Origin: CAVPTL01 sp963729195
GTDB taxonomy: Bacteria; Actinomycetota; Thermoleophilia; Gaiellales; JAICJC01
DNA length: 64,000 bases
Reading direction: 5' to 3'
Assembly (NCBI GenBank): GCA_963729195.1
Contig: CAVSNF010000022.1
Location: 62,001 to 126,000, forward strand
The notes under the pieces were generated by a model. That model worked only from the letters and a program-made list of their open reading frames with translations, did no database searches and had not been told where the DNA came from. Numbering within the stretch: the first letter of the stretch is position 1; each line of letters begins with the position of its first letter. The translations under genes were made by a program, and so were the position numbers. Positions 1 through 7,801 of this stretch are shown here, in pieces.

Positions 1-303
1 CAGCCGGTCGAGGCACTCGGGGTCGAGCTCGGTGTCGTCGTTGAGCACGAACAGGTAGCGCCCGTCCGCCTCCCCCAGCAACGCCCGGTTGTGGTTCTCG
101 CCGAAACCCTGCATGCGGGTGTTACGGATCCACACGACCTCGCCCTGCGCGGCCGTCAGCCGATCCAGCGAGCCCCCCGCGCGGTTATCCACCACCACGA
201 TCTGGACCGTGATCTCACGGGCGGCGCGCGGAATCGACGCGAGGCACGCGGCAAGCAAGTCGGCGTCGCCGCCGGAGACGATCGAGATGGTGACGTCGGT
301 CAC
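1..303 (-). CDS. Family 2 glycosyltransferase, N-terminal part (runs off the window)
   Basis: The 101 visible codons read as the N-terminal half of a GT-A fold glycosyltransferase. A VTDVTISIVSGGD opening strand is followed by VVVDNRAGGS, a GENHNRALL segment and the metal/nucleotide-binding strand YLFVLNDDTELD near residues 85-97. This is the arrangement of rhamnosyltransferase-like GT2 enzymes that build surface polysaccharide. The GTG start at 303 is favoured because a TATCCT hexamer lies 6 nt upstream, the leaderless pattern seen at many starts here. The gene diverges from the HIT gene. Its proximity to a polysaccharide locus suggests an envelope role, but the acceptor-determining C-terminus is outside the window. 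Confidence 0.85.
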   Translation of the reverse strand, partial: MTDVTISIVSGGDADLLAACLASIPRAAREITVQIVVVDNRAGGSLDRLTAAQGEVVWIRNTRMQGFGENHNRALLGEADGRYLFVLNDDTELDPECLDRL

Positions 304-309
304 CCCCGC

Positions 310-315
310 AGGATA
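310..315 (-). promoter_or_regulatory. -10 hexamer (TATCCT) for the partial GT2 gene
   Basis: On the minus strand TATCCT stands 6 nt before the GTG at 303, so transcription would begin at or next to the start codon. Inferred from spacing only. Confidence 0.45.
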
Positions 316-340
316 GTTGCGGGTGTGCGAAATTGGCCCC

Positions 341-751
341 ATGCAGGATTGCCTGTTCTGCCGGATCATCGCGGGGGAGCTGCCCTCCACCAAGGTGCAC
401 GAGGATGCGCTCACGATCGCGATCATGGACATCTTCCCGGCCACGGCAGGGCACGTGCTGGTGATCCCCCGCGCCCACGCCACCGACATCCACGACGTCT
501 CCGAGTTCGACCTGGCGGCGTGCGCCTCGGTGGCCAAGCAGCTGGCGGGGCTGGCCGTCGCCAACCTGAACGCCAACGGCGTCACCATCATGCAGTCAAA
601 CGGAGCGGCCGCCTGGCAGACGGTGTTCCACTACCACGTGCATGTGATTCCGCGGTATGACGGCGATCCGCTGGTGCTGCCGTGGACGCCCGGCCCGCAG
701 GCCGATGCCGGTGAGCTCCTGCGAATAAGTAAATCTTATTCGCAACATTAG
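341..751 (+). CDS. HIT family nucleotide hydrolase/transferase
   Basis: A 136-residue protein of normal HIT length. It opens with CLFCRIIAGELPS, has the central GHVLVIPRAHA segment, and carries the catalytic histidine triad as HYHVHVIPRY near residues 96-105. HIT proteins hydrolyse nucleoside phosphoramidates or dinucleotides in the cytoplasm. The ATG at 341 gives the standard MQDCLFC start; an in-frame TTG 24 nt upstream is less likely. The last codons run through a perfect 25-bp palindrome (720-744) that looks like the operator of the next operon, so the tail RISKSYSQH may be set by the operator rather than by protein function. Confidence 0.93.
   Translation: MQDCLFCRIIAGELPSTKVHEDALTIAIMDIFPATAGHVLVIPRAHATDIHDVSEFDLAACASVAKQLAGLAVANLNANGVTIMQSNGAAAWQTVFHYHVHVIPRYDGDPLVLPWTPGPQADAGELLRISKSYSQH
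720..744 (+). promoter_or_regulatory. LysR-type operator upstream of the sulfur operon
   Basis: TGCGAATAAG and its exact inverse CTTATTCGCA flank the spacer TAAAT. The inner ATAAG-N5-CTTAT has the T-N11-A geometry of LysR-family sites. It lies just upstream of a candidate -10 (TAGTAT, 763-768) and overlaps where the -35 would fall. The half-sites GCGAATAAG and AAATCTTAT recur unchanged at the lysR promoter (21074-21105). It also encodes the last residues of the HIT protein. Confidence 0.75.
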
Positions 752-762
752 CTAGCCTTTTG

Positions 763-768
763 TAGTAT
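763..768 (+). promoter_or_regulatory. Candidate -10 (TAGTAT) of the sulfate-assimilation operon
   Basis: TAGTAT lies 18 nt after TTCGCA (739-744), a possible weak -35 inside the palindromic operator. A transcript starting near 775 would have a leader of about 50 nt, ending in the GGAGGG ribosome site at 810-815. Confidence 0.45.
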
Positions 769-824
769 GCGGTCTGAGCGGCCCCCCGTCGCTCCTCGAA
801 ACCGCGCTTGGAGGGCATACCGTC

Positions 825-1604
825 ATGGTCGAAGAGTTTCTCGGACTGCCGATGCGACCGGCCAAGCCACGCGAGCGCGGCTGGACGCACGTGATCGACA
901 AGGGCATGACCCTGGTCGAGGTCGCCGGCATGATCGAAACCGCAGGCGACTACGTCGATATCGTCAAACTGGGCTGGGGTACGTCCTATGTGACCCCCAA
1001 CCTGACCGAGAAGATTTCGCTCTACCAGGCACACGGGATCCCGGTCATGTGCGGCGGGACGCTGCTGGAAGCGGCGATCGCCCGCGGACGGGTCGAGGAG
1101 TTCCGGCGCTGGACAACCCAGAACGGCTTCACCCACGTGGAGGTCTCGGACGGCACGATCGAGCTGGAGCGCGAGTCGAAGCTGGAGTTGATCTCGGCGC
1201 TGGCGCAGGACTTCGTGGTGCTGAGCGAGGTGGGTTCCAAGGATGTCGAGTGTGTGTACGCGCCGTACCAGTGGGTGCTGTGGATCAAGGAAGAGATCGA
1301 AGCGGGCGCCGTCAAGGTGATCACGGAGGCGCGTGAGGGCGGCACCGCCGGCATCTTCCGCGGCACCGGCGAGGTGCGCAGCGGGCTGATCGACGAGATC
1401 CTGCACTCGATCTCGGCCGACAAGCTGCTGTTCGAAGCGCCCCAGAAGGATCAGCAGGCGTGGTTCATCCGCCATCTCGGCCCCGACGTCAATCTCGGCA
1501 ACATCCCCCACGACGAGGTGATTCCGCTCGAGACGCTGCGGCTGGGCCTGCGCTCCGACACGATGGCCGACCTGATTCTGAAGGATTTGCCGACCCGCTC
1601 ATGA
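825..1604 (+). CDS. comA: Phosphosulfolactate synthase-like protein (ComA/HSA32 family)
   Basis: A 259-residue TIM-barrel-type protein. Signature segments are VDIVKLGWGTS near residue 48, MCGGTLLEAA near 75, EVSDGTIEL near 105 and SEVGSKD near 130. Characterised ComA condenses sulfite with phosphoenolpyruvate to make (2R)-phospho-3-sulfolactate, the first step to coenzyme M; HSA32-type relatives have other or unknown roles. Here it is first in an operon that makes sulfite and overlaps the APS reductase start by ATGA. A GGAGGG ribosome site precedes the ATG. No coenzyme M genes are nearby, so a role in using or buffering sulfite is inferred, not shown. Confidence 0.85.
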   Translation: MVEEFLGLPMRPAKPRERGWTHVIDKGMTLVEVAGMIETAGDYVDIVKLGWGTSYVTPNLTEKISLYQAHGIPVMCGGTLLEAAIARGRVEEFRRWTTQNGFTHVEVSDGTIELERESKLELISALAQDFVVLSEVGSKDVECVYAPYQWVLWIKEEIEAGAVKVITEAREGGTAGIFRGTGEVRSGLIDEILHSISADKLLFEAPQKDQQAWFIRHLGPDVNLGNIPHDEVIPLETLRLGLRSDTMADLILKDLPTRS

Positions 1605-2308
1605 GCAGCACGCTTCCGATCACTCCCGCAGAAGCCGTCGCGCTGGCCGACGAGCTCGAGTCGCAGTCGGCCGAGCGGGTGCTCGAACGGGCAGCCGAGC
1701 TGTTCGGCGAGCGGATCCTGCTGACCTGCTCCTGGCAGAAGCAGAGTTCCGTGCTGGTGCACATGATTTCGGAGGTCGCGCCGGGCATGCGCGTGGTCGA
1801 ATTCGACACCGGTCTGCTGTTCCCCGAGACGTACGATGTGCGAGATCGGCTGATCTCCCGTTACCCGATCAACTTTGAGAGGATTGAACCTCAGCTGACC
1901 GTCGCCGAGCAGGCGGTTGAGCACGGAGATCGGCTCTGGGAGCGGGATCCCGATGCCTGCTGCGGCATCCGGAAGGTGGCTCCGCTGGAGCAGGCGTTGG
2001 AAGGAATGGACGCCTGGGTAACAGGTATTCGACGAGAACAGTCGACAACAAGGCAGAATGCACGGAAGATCGAGTTGGATGAACGTCGCGGCGTCGTCAA
2101 GGTCCAACCCCTTGCCGACTGGACCAGTCGCGATGTCTGGCGGTACATCTGGAGGCACAGCATCCCGTACAACACATTGCATGATCATGGCTACCCGTCG
2201 ATCGGGTGCATCCCGTGCACGGCGTCGGTCAACGGCCAGTCGGCCGATGAGCGATCCGGCCGCTGGCGCGGCACGGGCAAGATCGAGTGCGGACTGCACG
2301 CCAGGTAA
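1601..2308 (+). CDS. cysH: Assimilatory APS reductase (iron-sulfur type)
   Basis: A 235-residue thioredoxin-dependent reductase that converts adenylyl sulfate to sulfite and AMP. The four iron-sulfur ligands that separate APS reductases from PAPS reductases are present as C120-C121 and C203-IP-C206, and the catalytic cysteine sits in the C-terminal KIECGLH at residue 230. The PP-loop-like LLTCSWQKQSS lies near residue 41. The ATG at 1601 overlaps the preceding stop (ATGA), fixing the start. Because it should use APS directly, the APS kinase next door is probably not needed for reduction and may supply PAPS for sulfation. Confidence 0.93.
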   Translation: MSSTLPITPAEAVALADELESQSAERVLERAAELFGERILLTCSWQKQSSVLVHMISEVAPGMRVVEFDTGLLFPETYDVRDRLISRYPINFERIEPQLTVAEQAVEHGDRLWERDPDACCGIRKVAPLEQALEGMDAWVTGIRREQSTTRQNARKIELDERRGVVKVQPLADWTSRDVWRYIWRHSIPYNTLHDHGYPSIGCIPCTASVNGQSADERSGRWRGTGKIECGLHAR

Positions 2309-2357
2309 CCGCCGTACCACGACCGGTCACCACTCCCGTTTTGAAAGGAATCCCCAC

Positions 2358-2921
2358 GTGAAAGAAGAGAACACCGGCTTCACGCTCTGGTTCACCGGCC
2401 TGTCCGGCTCGGGCAAGAGCACGATCGCCCAGCTGATCGGGCCCGAAATCGAGCGCCGCGGCACGCTGGTCGAGCACCTCGACGGCGACGTCGTCCGCAC
2501 CAACCTGTCCAAGGGCCTTGGCTTCTCACGCGAGGACCGCGACGCCAACATCCTGCGCATCGGCTTCGTTGCCCGGCTGCTCACCCGTCACGGCGCCTGT
2601 GTGATCTGCGCCGCGATCTCCCCGTATGCGGAGACCCGCGACCTGGTGCGCGAGTCGATCGGCGATCGGTTCGTCGAGATCTTCGTCGCCACGTCGCTGG
2701 AAGAGTGCGCCCGCCGCGACATCAAGGGCCTCTATGCCAAGGCGTACTCCGGTGAGATCAAGGAGTTCACAGGCGTGTCCGACCCCTACGAGGCTCCGGA
2801 GCATGCCGAGATCGTGGTGGAGACCGAGGGCCGCACCGCCGAAGAGTCGGCGGCATACGTGCTGGAGGAGCTCGAGCGCTTGGGTTTTATCAGCCCGGCG
2901 CTTGAAGAGGCCGTCGCCTGA
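2358..2921 (+). CDS. cysC: Adenylylsulfate kinase
   Basis: A 187-residue APS kinase that phosphorylates adenylyl sulfate to PAPS. It has the Walker A motif GLSGSGKST at residues 14-22, the HLDGDVVR segment, the GFSREDRDANILRIGFVA block and the typical KGLYAKAYSGEIKEFTGVSDPYE lid region, within normal size. GTG at 2358 is chosen because AAAGGA lies 9-14 nt upstream and the conserved sequence begins right after it. The stop shares one base with the sat start. With an iron-sulfur APS reductase present, its PAPS is likely used by sulfotransferases such as the one at 16.6-17.5 kb. Confidence 0.94.
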   Translation: MKEENTGFTLWFTGLSGSGKSTIAQLIGPEIERRGTLVEHLDGDVVRTNLSKGLGFSREDRDANILRIGFVARLLTRHGACVICAAISPYAETRDLVRESIGDRFVEIFVATSLEECARRDIKGLYAKAYSGEIKEFTGVSDPYEAPEHAEIVVETEGRTAEESAAYVLEELERLGFISPALEEAVA

Positions 2922-4090
2922 TGTCGGCAGCGTCCCAGTCGGCCGGAGGGCAGTTGATCGCACCTCACGGCGGCAACCTGGTGGACCGCACCGTGTCGGG
3001 AGACGAGGCCGCCGCGCTGGCGGCCGAGGCAGCAAGCCTGCCGCGCGTGCGCATGACCGAGAAGCAGACGGCCGACCTCGACATGATCGCGTCGGGGGCG
3101 TTGTCGCCGCTGACCGGCTTCATGAGCAAGGCCGACTACACCGCCACTGTGGAGACGATGCACCTCGCCGGCGGCCTGCCGTGGGCACTCCCGGTGACAC
3201 TGGGAGTGGAGGGTGGCGTGACCGCCGACCGGATCGCTCTGGAAGGCAATGAGGGCGACCTGCTGGCGGTGCTGGACGTCTCCGAGGTGTTCGAAGCCGA
3301 TCGGCGGGCCGAGGCCGAGAAGGTCTACCGCACCACCGAGGAGGAGCATCCCGGGGTCGCTCAGATCTACGCCGAGGGCTCAACCCTGGTGGGCGGGCCG
3401 ATCAAGGTGTTCAAGCGGCCTGAGCCGGCATTCCCGGCGGCGCAGCTCGACCCGGTCGACACCCGCGCCGCCTTCTCGGAGCGGGGCTGGAGCAGGGTGG
3501 TCGGGTTCCAGACCCGAAACCCCGTCCACCGCGCCCACGAGCACGTGCAGAAGTGCGCCTTGGAGACCGTCGACGGGCTGCTGCTGCACCCGCTGGTGGG
3601 CAAGACCAAGGGCGATGACATTCCGGCCGACGTGCGCATGGAGTGTTATCGAGTGCTGCTGGACGGCTACTACCCCGCCAACCGCACCGTGCTGGGTGTG
3701 TTCCCGGCCGCGATGCGGTACGCCGGGCCGCGTGAGGCCGTGTGGCATGCGATCTGCCGCAAGAACTACGGCTGCTCGCACTTCATCGTCGGCCGCGATC
3801 ACGCCGGCGTGGGCACGTACTACGGAACGTACGACGCGCACTACATCTTCGACGAGTTCGAGCCACATGAGCTTGACATCGAGCCGATGTTCTTCGACCA
3901 CACGTTCTTCTGCAAGACGTGCGGCAACATGGCGTCGAACAAGACCTGCCCGCACCCGTCCGACCACCACGTCTTCCTGTCGGGCACGAAGGTGCGCGAG
4001 ATGCTCGGAAACGGCGAGGTACCGCCGGTCGAGTTCACCCGGCCCGAGGTGGCCGAGGTGCTGATCAACGCATACCGCAGCCAGGGCTGA
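2921..4090 (+). CDS. sat: Sulfate adenylyltransferase (ATP sulfurylase)
   Basis: A 389-residue ATP sulfurylase of the Sat type that activates sulfate with ATP to APS. The QTRN motif is at residues 197-200, HRAH at 203-206 and GRDHAG at 291-296. A zinc-binding group CKTC (331-334) with C343 is typical of the stand-alone bacterial enzyme. The ATG overlaps the cysC stop by one base (TGATG), so the pair is probably translationally coupled. A strong hairpin follows the stop, suggesting the end of the transcript. Confidence 0.95.
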   Translation: MSAASQSAGGQLIAPHGGNLVDRTVSGDEAAALAAEAASLPRVRMTEKQTADLDMIASGALSPLTGFMSKADYTATVETMHLAGGLPWALPVTLGVEGGVTADRIALEGNEGDLLAVLDVSEVFEADRRAEAEKVYRTTEEEHPGVAQIYAEGSTLVGGPIKVFKRPEPAFPAAQLDPVDTRAAFSERGWSRVVGFQTRNPVHRAHEHVQKCALETVDGLLLHPLVGKTKGDDIPADVRMECYRVLLDGYYPANRTVLGVFPAAMRYAGPREAVWHAICRKNYGCSHFIVGRDHAGVGTYYGTYDAHYIFDEFEPHELDIEPMFFDHTFFCKTCGNMASNKTCPHPSDHHVFLSGTKVREMLGNGEVPPVEFTRPEVAEVLINAYRSQG

Positions 4091-4099
4091 AACAGCGCT

Positions 4100-4131
4100 G
4101 CCACCGCCGGTCATGAGCGACCGGCGGTGGC
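4100..4131 (+). terminator. Hairpin after sat
   Basis: GCCACCGCCGGTC and its exact inverse GACCGGCGGTGGC form a 13-bp stem with a 6-nt loop, beginning 10 nt after the sat stop. No T-run follows, so it is either a non-canonical terminator or an RNA 3-prime stabiliser. Confidence 0.55.
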
Positions 4132-4181
4132 CGTGGCTGGGCCCGGCAGTGCGCCATGCATTGTGATCTGCTAAAACTCCG

Positions 4182-4198
4182 CTTGTATTTCCTACAAG
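4182..4198 (+). promoter_or_regulatory. Palindrome upstream of the TauE/SafE permease
   Basis: CTTGTA-TTTCC-TACAAG is a perfect 6-bp inverted repeat with a 5-nt spacer and T-N11-A geometry. It sits about 70-85 nt before the permease start with a TAGACT hexamer at 4205-4210 downstream. Its half-sites differ from those at 720-744. Confidence 0.45.
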
Positions 4199-4268
4199 AC
4201 CACTTAGACTAGTAGGTAATCTCGCGTCGGAGCGGCCGACGCGACTGAACGGCGGAGGCGCTGGCGCG

Positions 4269-5051
4269 ATGGATCCAGGCTTGGTACTTGCGGGACTCAC
4301 CGTCGGGCTCCTGGTCGGGTTGACCGGCATGGGAGCCGGATCGCTGATGACCCCGATCCTGATCTCGGTGTTCGGCATTCCCGCCACCACCGCGGTGGGC
4401 ACCGACCTGATCTACGCGTCCATCACCAAGACCTTCGGCGCCGCCCGCCACCTGCAGCTCTCCAACGTCAACAAAGAGCTGGCGATGTGGTTTGGCTTCG
4501 GCTCGGTTCCGGCCGCGCTGACGGGCACCTACGCGCTCTACAACCTGTTCAACGAGAACGTGTCGGAGTGGCTGCCGGAAGTGATCGGCTACATGCTGAT
4601 CCTGGTGGGGATCGCTGTGATCATCCGCACCTGGGTCAGCATCCGCGGGTTGATGGACGCCACCAAGCTCCCAACCGACGGGCCGCTCAACCGAAACCAC
4701 AAGATCGCGGCGCTCGTGATCGGCGTCGTCTTCGGGTTCCTGCTGGGTCTCACCTCGGTCGGCTCCGGCGTGTTCTTCGGGATGGCGATGGTGACGGTGT
4801 TCCCGCTCTCGACTCGCAAGGTTGTCGGCACCGACATCTTCCACGGCGCGATGGTGACTTTGGCGGCGGCCGTGGGCACGATCCTGTGGGGATCGCCCGA
4901 CTTCGGGGTGGTCGGAGCGATTCTGGTCGGCTCGATTCCGGGGATCCTGATCGGCTCGCACTTCACCGCCCGCATGAATCAGCGGGTGCTGCGCAGCTCG
5001 ATCGCCGGTGTGCTGGCGGCCTCCGGGCTGAAGCTGCTCGGCGCCTGGTAG
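4269..5051 (+). CDS. TauE/SafE family anion permease
   Basis: A 260-residue polytopic membrane protein with two repeated halves, each with a glycine-rich first helix (LVGLTGMGAGSLMTP near residue 13 and FGFLLGLTSVGSGVFFGMA near residue 155) followed by an AVGTDL or VVGTDI signature. This is the TauE/SafE (DUF81) family, which moves sulfite, sulfonates or sulfate across the membrane. Placement directly after the APS reduction genes suggests sulfate import or sulfite export; the sequence alone does not separate these. The ATG at 4269 has a GGAGG about 11 nt upstream. It has its own promoter region after the sat hairpin. Confidence 0.88.
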   Translation: MDPGLVLAGLTVGLLVGLTGMGAGSLMTPILISVFGIPATTAVGTDLIYASITKTFGAARHLQLSNVNKELAMWFGFGSVPAALTGTYALYNLFNENVSEWLPEVIGYMLILVGIAVIIRTWVSIRGLMDATKLPTDGPLNRNHKIAALVIGVVFGFLLGLTSVGSGVFFGMAMVTVFPLSTRKVVGTDIFHGAMVTLAAAVGTILWGSPDFGVVGAILVGSIPGILIGSHFTARMNQRVLRSSIAGVLAASGLKLLGAW

Positions 5052-5064
5052 CACCTGGACGATC

Positions 5065-5070
5065 TACAAT
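5065..5070 (+). promoter_or_regulatory. -10 hexamer (TACAAT) for the FlgD-Ig-like gene
   Basis: TACAAT is followed by 8 nt and then the ATG at 5079, which implies a leaderless or nearly leaderless transcript. It is close to the TATAAT consensus. Confidence 0.6.
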
Positions 5071-5078
5071 CGCGGCCG

Positions 5079-5738
5079 ATGCCATCGGCCCGCAGCGGAT
5101 ACGCGATCGTGGCGGTGCTGCTGATCGCCGCTGCCGGCGCCTTTCTCCGGGCTGAACAGCTCAAGCTGACGCTCTCGCCGGTGGCTCGGCCCGCGCCGCC
5201 GCAACACTTCTCGCCCGTGTGTAGCGGCAACCCCCGGTGCCAGACGGCTGCCGACCTGCGGTTCACGCTGCGCAAGGCGCAGACTGTGGAGCTGGCGATC
5301 GTCGACAGCTCCGGCGATGTGGTGCGCTCGCTCACCCCCGCCGGCAGCACCGCCTACCCCAAGGGGATCGTCACCAAGACCTGGGACGGCACCACCGACG
5401 CCGGCGGCCAGGCCCCCGACGGCTCCTACCGGCTGCGCGTGACCCTGCCAGAATCGGGCAAGACGATCACGATCCCCAACCGGATCGTGATCGACACCAA
5501 GCCACCGACGCTCGTGCTGGTCAGCAGGCCGGGCGAGGTGCCGGTGCGCTACCGATCGGACGGGCGGGTCTACCTGTTGCTGAGAGCGCCCGACGGCCGG
5601 ACCACCCGCCGCCGTGGGCACGGGGGGCGGGTGCGCGTGCCCTCCTCGTTGCAGGTATCGGGCACCACCATGACGCTGATCGCCCAGGACAAGGCCCGCA
5701 ACCGATCGGCGCCGGTGTCGGCCGGGACGATCTCGTGA
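5079..5738 (+). CDS. Membrane-anchored protein with a FlgD-type Ig-like domain
   Basis: A 219-residue protein with one N-terminal hydrophobic helix (residues 8-20), so probably secreted or membrane-anchored. Residues about 60-125 match the FlgD immunoglobulin-like repeat: LRFTLRKAQTVELAIVD, then KTWDGTTDAGGQAPDGSYRLRV. A second beta-rich segment follows at 140-215. Such domains occur in surface and cell-wall proteins. The stop overlaps the GTG of the O-antigen-ligase-like gene (GTGA), so it is co-translated with polysaccharide genes. Its exact role is unknown. Confidence 0.75.
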   Translation: MPSARSGYAIVAVLLIAAAGAFLRAEQLKLTLSPVARPAPPQHFSPVCSGNPRCQTAADLRFTLRKAQTVELAIVDSSGDVVRSLTPAGSTAYPKGIVTKTWDGTTDAGGQAPDGSYRLRVTLPESGKTITIPNRIVIDTKPPTLVLVSRPGEVPVRYRSDGRVYLLLRAPDGRTTRRRGHGGRVRVPSSLQVSGTTMTLIAQDKARNRSAPVSAGTIS

Positions 5739-7168
5739 CCACGACCGGTTCGATTGTCGCTGCCGCCGGTCTGGTGCCGCTGATGCTGGGGCTCGACCTG
5801 CGGCTGCGGCGGGCGGGTTTTGTGGTGTTTGTGGTGGGGGTCGGGATGATGGCCTCCTCGCTGCTCGAGAGCCCGCTGCACCACCTGCGCACGACCTTCG
5901 GAAGCCACCCGGCGGTGGGCGTCGCCGGTGCGGTGCTGGGAATCGCCGGCCTGGTGGCCGCCGCGGCGGTGTTCCAGCGCTGGCCGTGGCTGTACCTGCT
6001 GGCGGTGGTGGCCACCGCGCCGGCCCGGGTGCCGTTTCACGTTGGTTCCACCGACGCGCACCTGCTGGTGCCGCTGTACGCAGTGATCGCTGCCGGGGCG
6101 GCGGCCACCGCCTACGAGTTGATGCGCGATCGCGACCCCGGCCGCCGCACCGGCTGGATCGGGATCGCACTGGCGGGGTTCGTGGCCTGGTCGGCGATTT
6201 CGATGTTGTGGAGCGCCGACGGCCACCAAGGCGCGATCGAGGTGATGTTCTTCTACCTGCCCTTCGGTCTGATGGTCGCCCGGCTGACGCAGCTGCGCGT
6301 CGATCGCCGGGCACTGACAGGCGCCTTGACGGTGCAGACGGTGCTCGCGGTGGTGTTCGCCACCGTCGCCCTGGGACAGGAGTTCACCCACCGCATCTTC
6401 TGGAACCCGGGAATCGAGGTGGAGAACACCTACAAGTCGTTCTTTCGGGTCAACTCCCTGTTTTGGGATGCGAGCATCTACGCGCGGTTCATGGCGGTCA
6501 CGCTGGTGCTGCTGGCCGGAGTGGCGATCCACCGTCGCGCCGCGCCGTGGCTTTTGGGGTTGATGGCCTACCTGTTCCTGGGCATGTACATGAGCTACTC
6601 CCAGTCCGGCTATCTGGCGCTGGCAGTGGGTGCGCTGACGCTGGGAGCCAGTCTGTGGCCGCGCCGGGTGACGATCGGCATCGTCGCGACCGCAGGCGTG
6701 GCGGGAGCGCTGGCGCTGGTGGTGGCGCTGCAGGGTTCGACCGCCAACAAGGTGACATCCGATCGTCTGCACCTGTGGCGGCTGGCCCGTCGCGTGATCA
6801 CCGACCACCCACTGGCGGGCGCGGGCATCGGCGGGTTTGCGCGGGCCGCGCTGGAGGGCACCAAGCACCCCTGGCGGGTGGCCGGCGCCGCCTCCCACAC
6901 AACGCCCTTGACCGTCATCTCCGAGCTGGGCCCGCTGGGGCTGGGGCTGTACGTGGGGATGATCGCGGCTGTGGTGGTGGCGGCGATCGGCCCGGGCAGG
7001 TACCGGGCGGTGCGGCTGACGCTCTTGGCCGCGTTCCTCGCGATCCTGACCAGCTCGGTCTTTTACAATGCGTTCTTCGAAGACCCGACCACCTGGATAC
7101 TGATGGCGCTGATCGTGCTCACAACCACCTCGCTCGACACCCCTCCGGCCACGGAGCGGCGCACGTGA
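5735..7168 (+). CDS. O-antigen ligase/polymerase-like membrane protein (Wzy_C)
   Basis: A 477-residue protein with about 11-12 membrane helices and a large loop with the Wzy_C-type RLHLWRLARRVITDHPLAGAG segment near residues 340-360 and an SHTTPLTVISELGPLGL motif after it. Members polymerise or ligate polysaccharide chains on the outer face of the membrane. GTG at 5735 overlaps the upstream stop by GTGA, and the stop is again overlapped by the next gene. Family and membrane topology are clear; the glycan is not predictable. Confidence 0.85.
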   Translation: MTTTGSIVAAAGLVPLMLGLDLRLRRAGFVVFVVGVGMMASSLLESPLHHLRTTFGSHPAVGVAGAVLGIAGLVAAAAVFQRWPWLYLLAVVATAPARVPFHVGSTDAHLLVPLYAVIAAGAAATAYELMRDRDPGRRTGWIGIALAGFVAWSAISMLWSADGHQGAIEVMFFYLPFGLMVARLTQLRVDRRALTGALTVQTVLAVVFATVALGQEFTHRIFWNPGIEVENTYKSFFRVNSLFWDASIYARFMAVTLVLLAGVAIHRRAAPWLLGLMAYLFLGMYMSYSQSGYLALAVGALTLGASLWPRRVTIGIVATAGVAGALALVVALQGSTANKVTSDRLHLWRLARRVITDHPLAGAGIGGFARAALEGTKHPWRVAGAASHTTPLTVISELGPLGLGLYVGMIAAVVVAAIGPGRYRAVRLTLLAAFLAILTSSVFYNAFFEDPTTWILMALIVLTTTSLDTPPATERRT

Positions 7169-7801
7169 TCTCGGCCGGGCGCCGCGCCCTGGTGCTGGCG
7201 CCGCATACCGACGATGGAGAGTTTGGCTGTGGCGGAACGATCGCTCGGCTGGTCGAAGCCGGCTCCGAGGTGCACTACGTCGCGTTCTCGACCGCCTCGC
7301 GATCGCTGCCCGGAAGGCTTCCCGGCCGACACACTCGCGCACGAGGTGAGGGCGTCCACCGGCTCGCTGGGAATTCCCGAGGCGAATCTGACGGTGCACG
7401 ATTTCGAGGTGCGTACCTTCCCGGCGGTGCGGCAGGAGATCCTCGAGATCCTGGTCGCGATCAACTCCGAACTCGAGCCCGATCTGGTGCTGATGCCGTC
7501 GCTGGGTGACATTCACCAAGATCACGAGACGATCGCCCGCGAGGGCAGCCGCGCCTTCAAGCGGACCACGCTGCTTGGCTACGAGATCCCCTGGAACTGC
7601 TTTAGCTTCCAGCAGCAGGCGTATGTGTCGCTGGAGGCCCGGCACCTGGACGCCAAGGTGGCGGCGCTGGACTGCTACCGGTCGCAGCAGCATCGAAACT
7701 ACGCCAACGAGGAGTACATCCGTAACATCGCCCGCACCCACGGCATCGAGAGCGGCCGGGAACTGGCGGAGGTGTTCGAGGTGTACCGGTGGGTGATGTG
7801 A
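7165..7801 (+). CDS. PIG-L family deacetylase (one frame break)
   Basis: LmbE/PIG-L zinc-dependent N-deacetylase, about 211 residues. The metal-binding motif appears as LAPHTDDGEFGCGG near residue 11 and a second as MPSLGDIHQDHETI near residue 112. These enzymes remove N-acetyl groups from sugar derivatives. The reading frame changes at the CCC run 7309-7311; dropping one C restores the continuous SRSLPEGFPADTL. GTG at 7165 and the stop at 7801 both form GTGA overlaps with the neighbours. Its place between a Wzy-like gene and an ATP-grasp gene suggests glycan tailoring. Confidence 0.82.

Noticed and set aside
4100..4131. Classical rho-independent terminator
   Set aside because: The stem is strong but no T-tract follows, so only a tentative terminator is listed.
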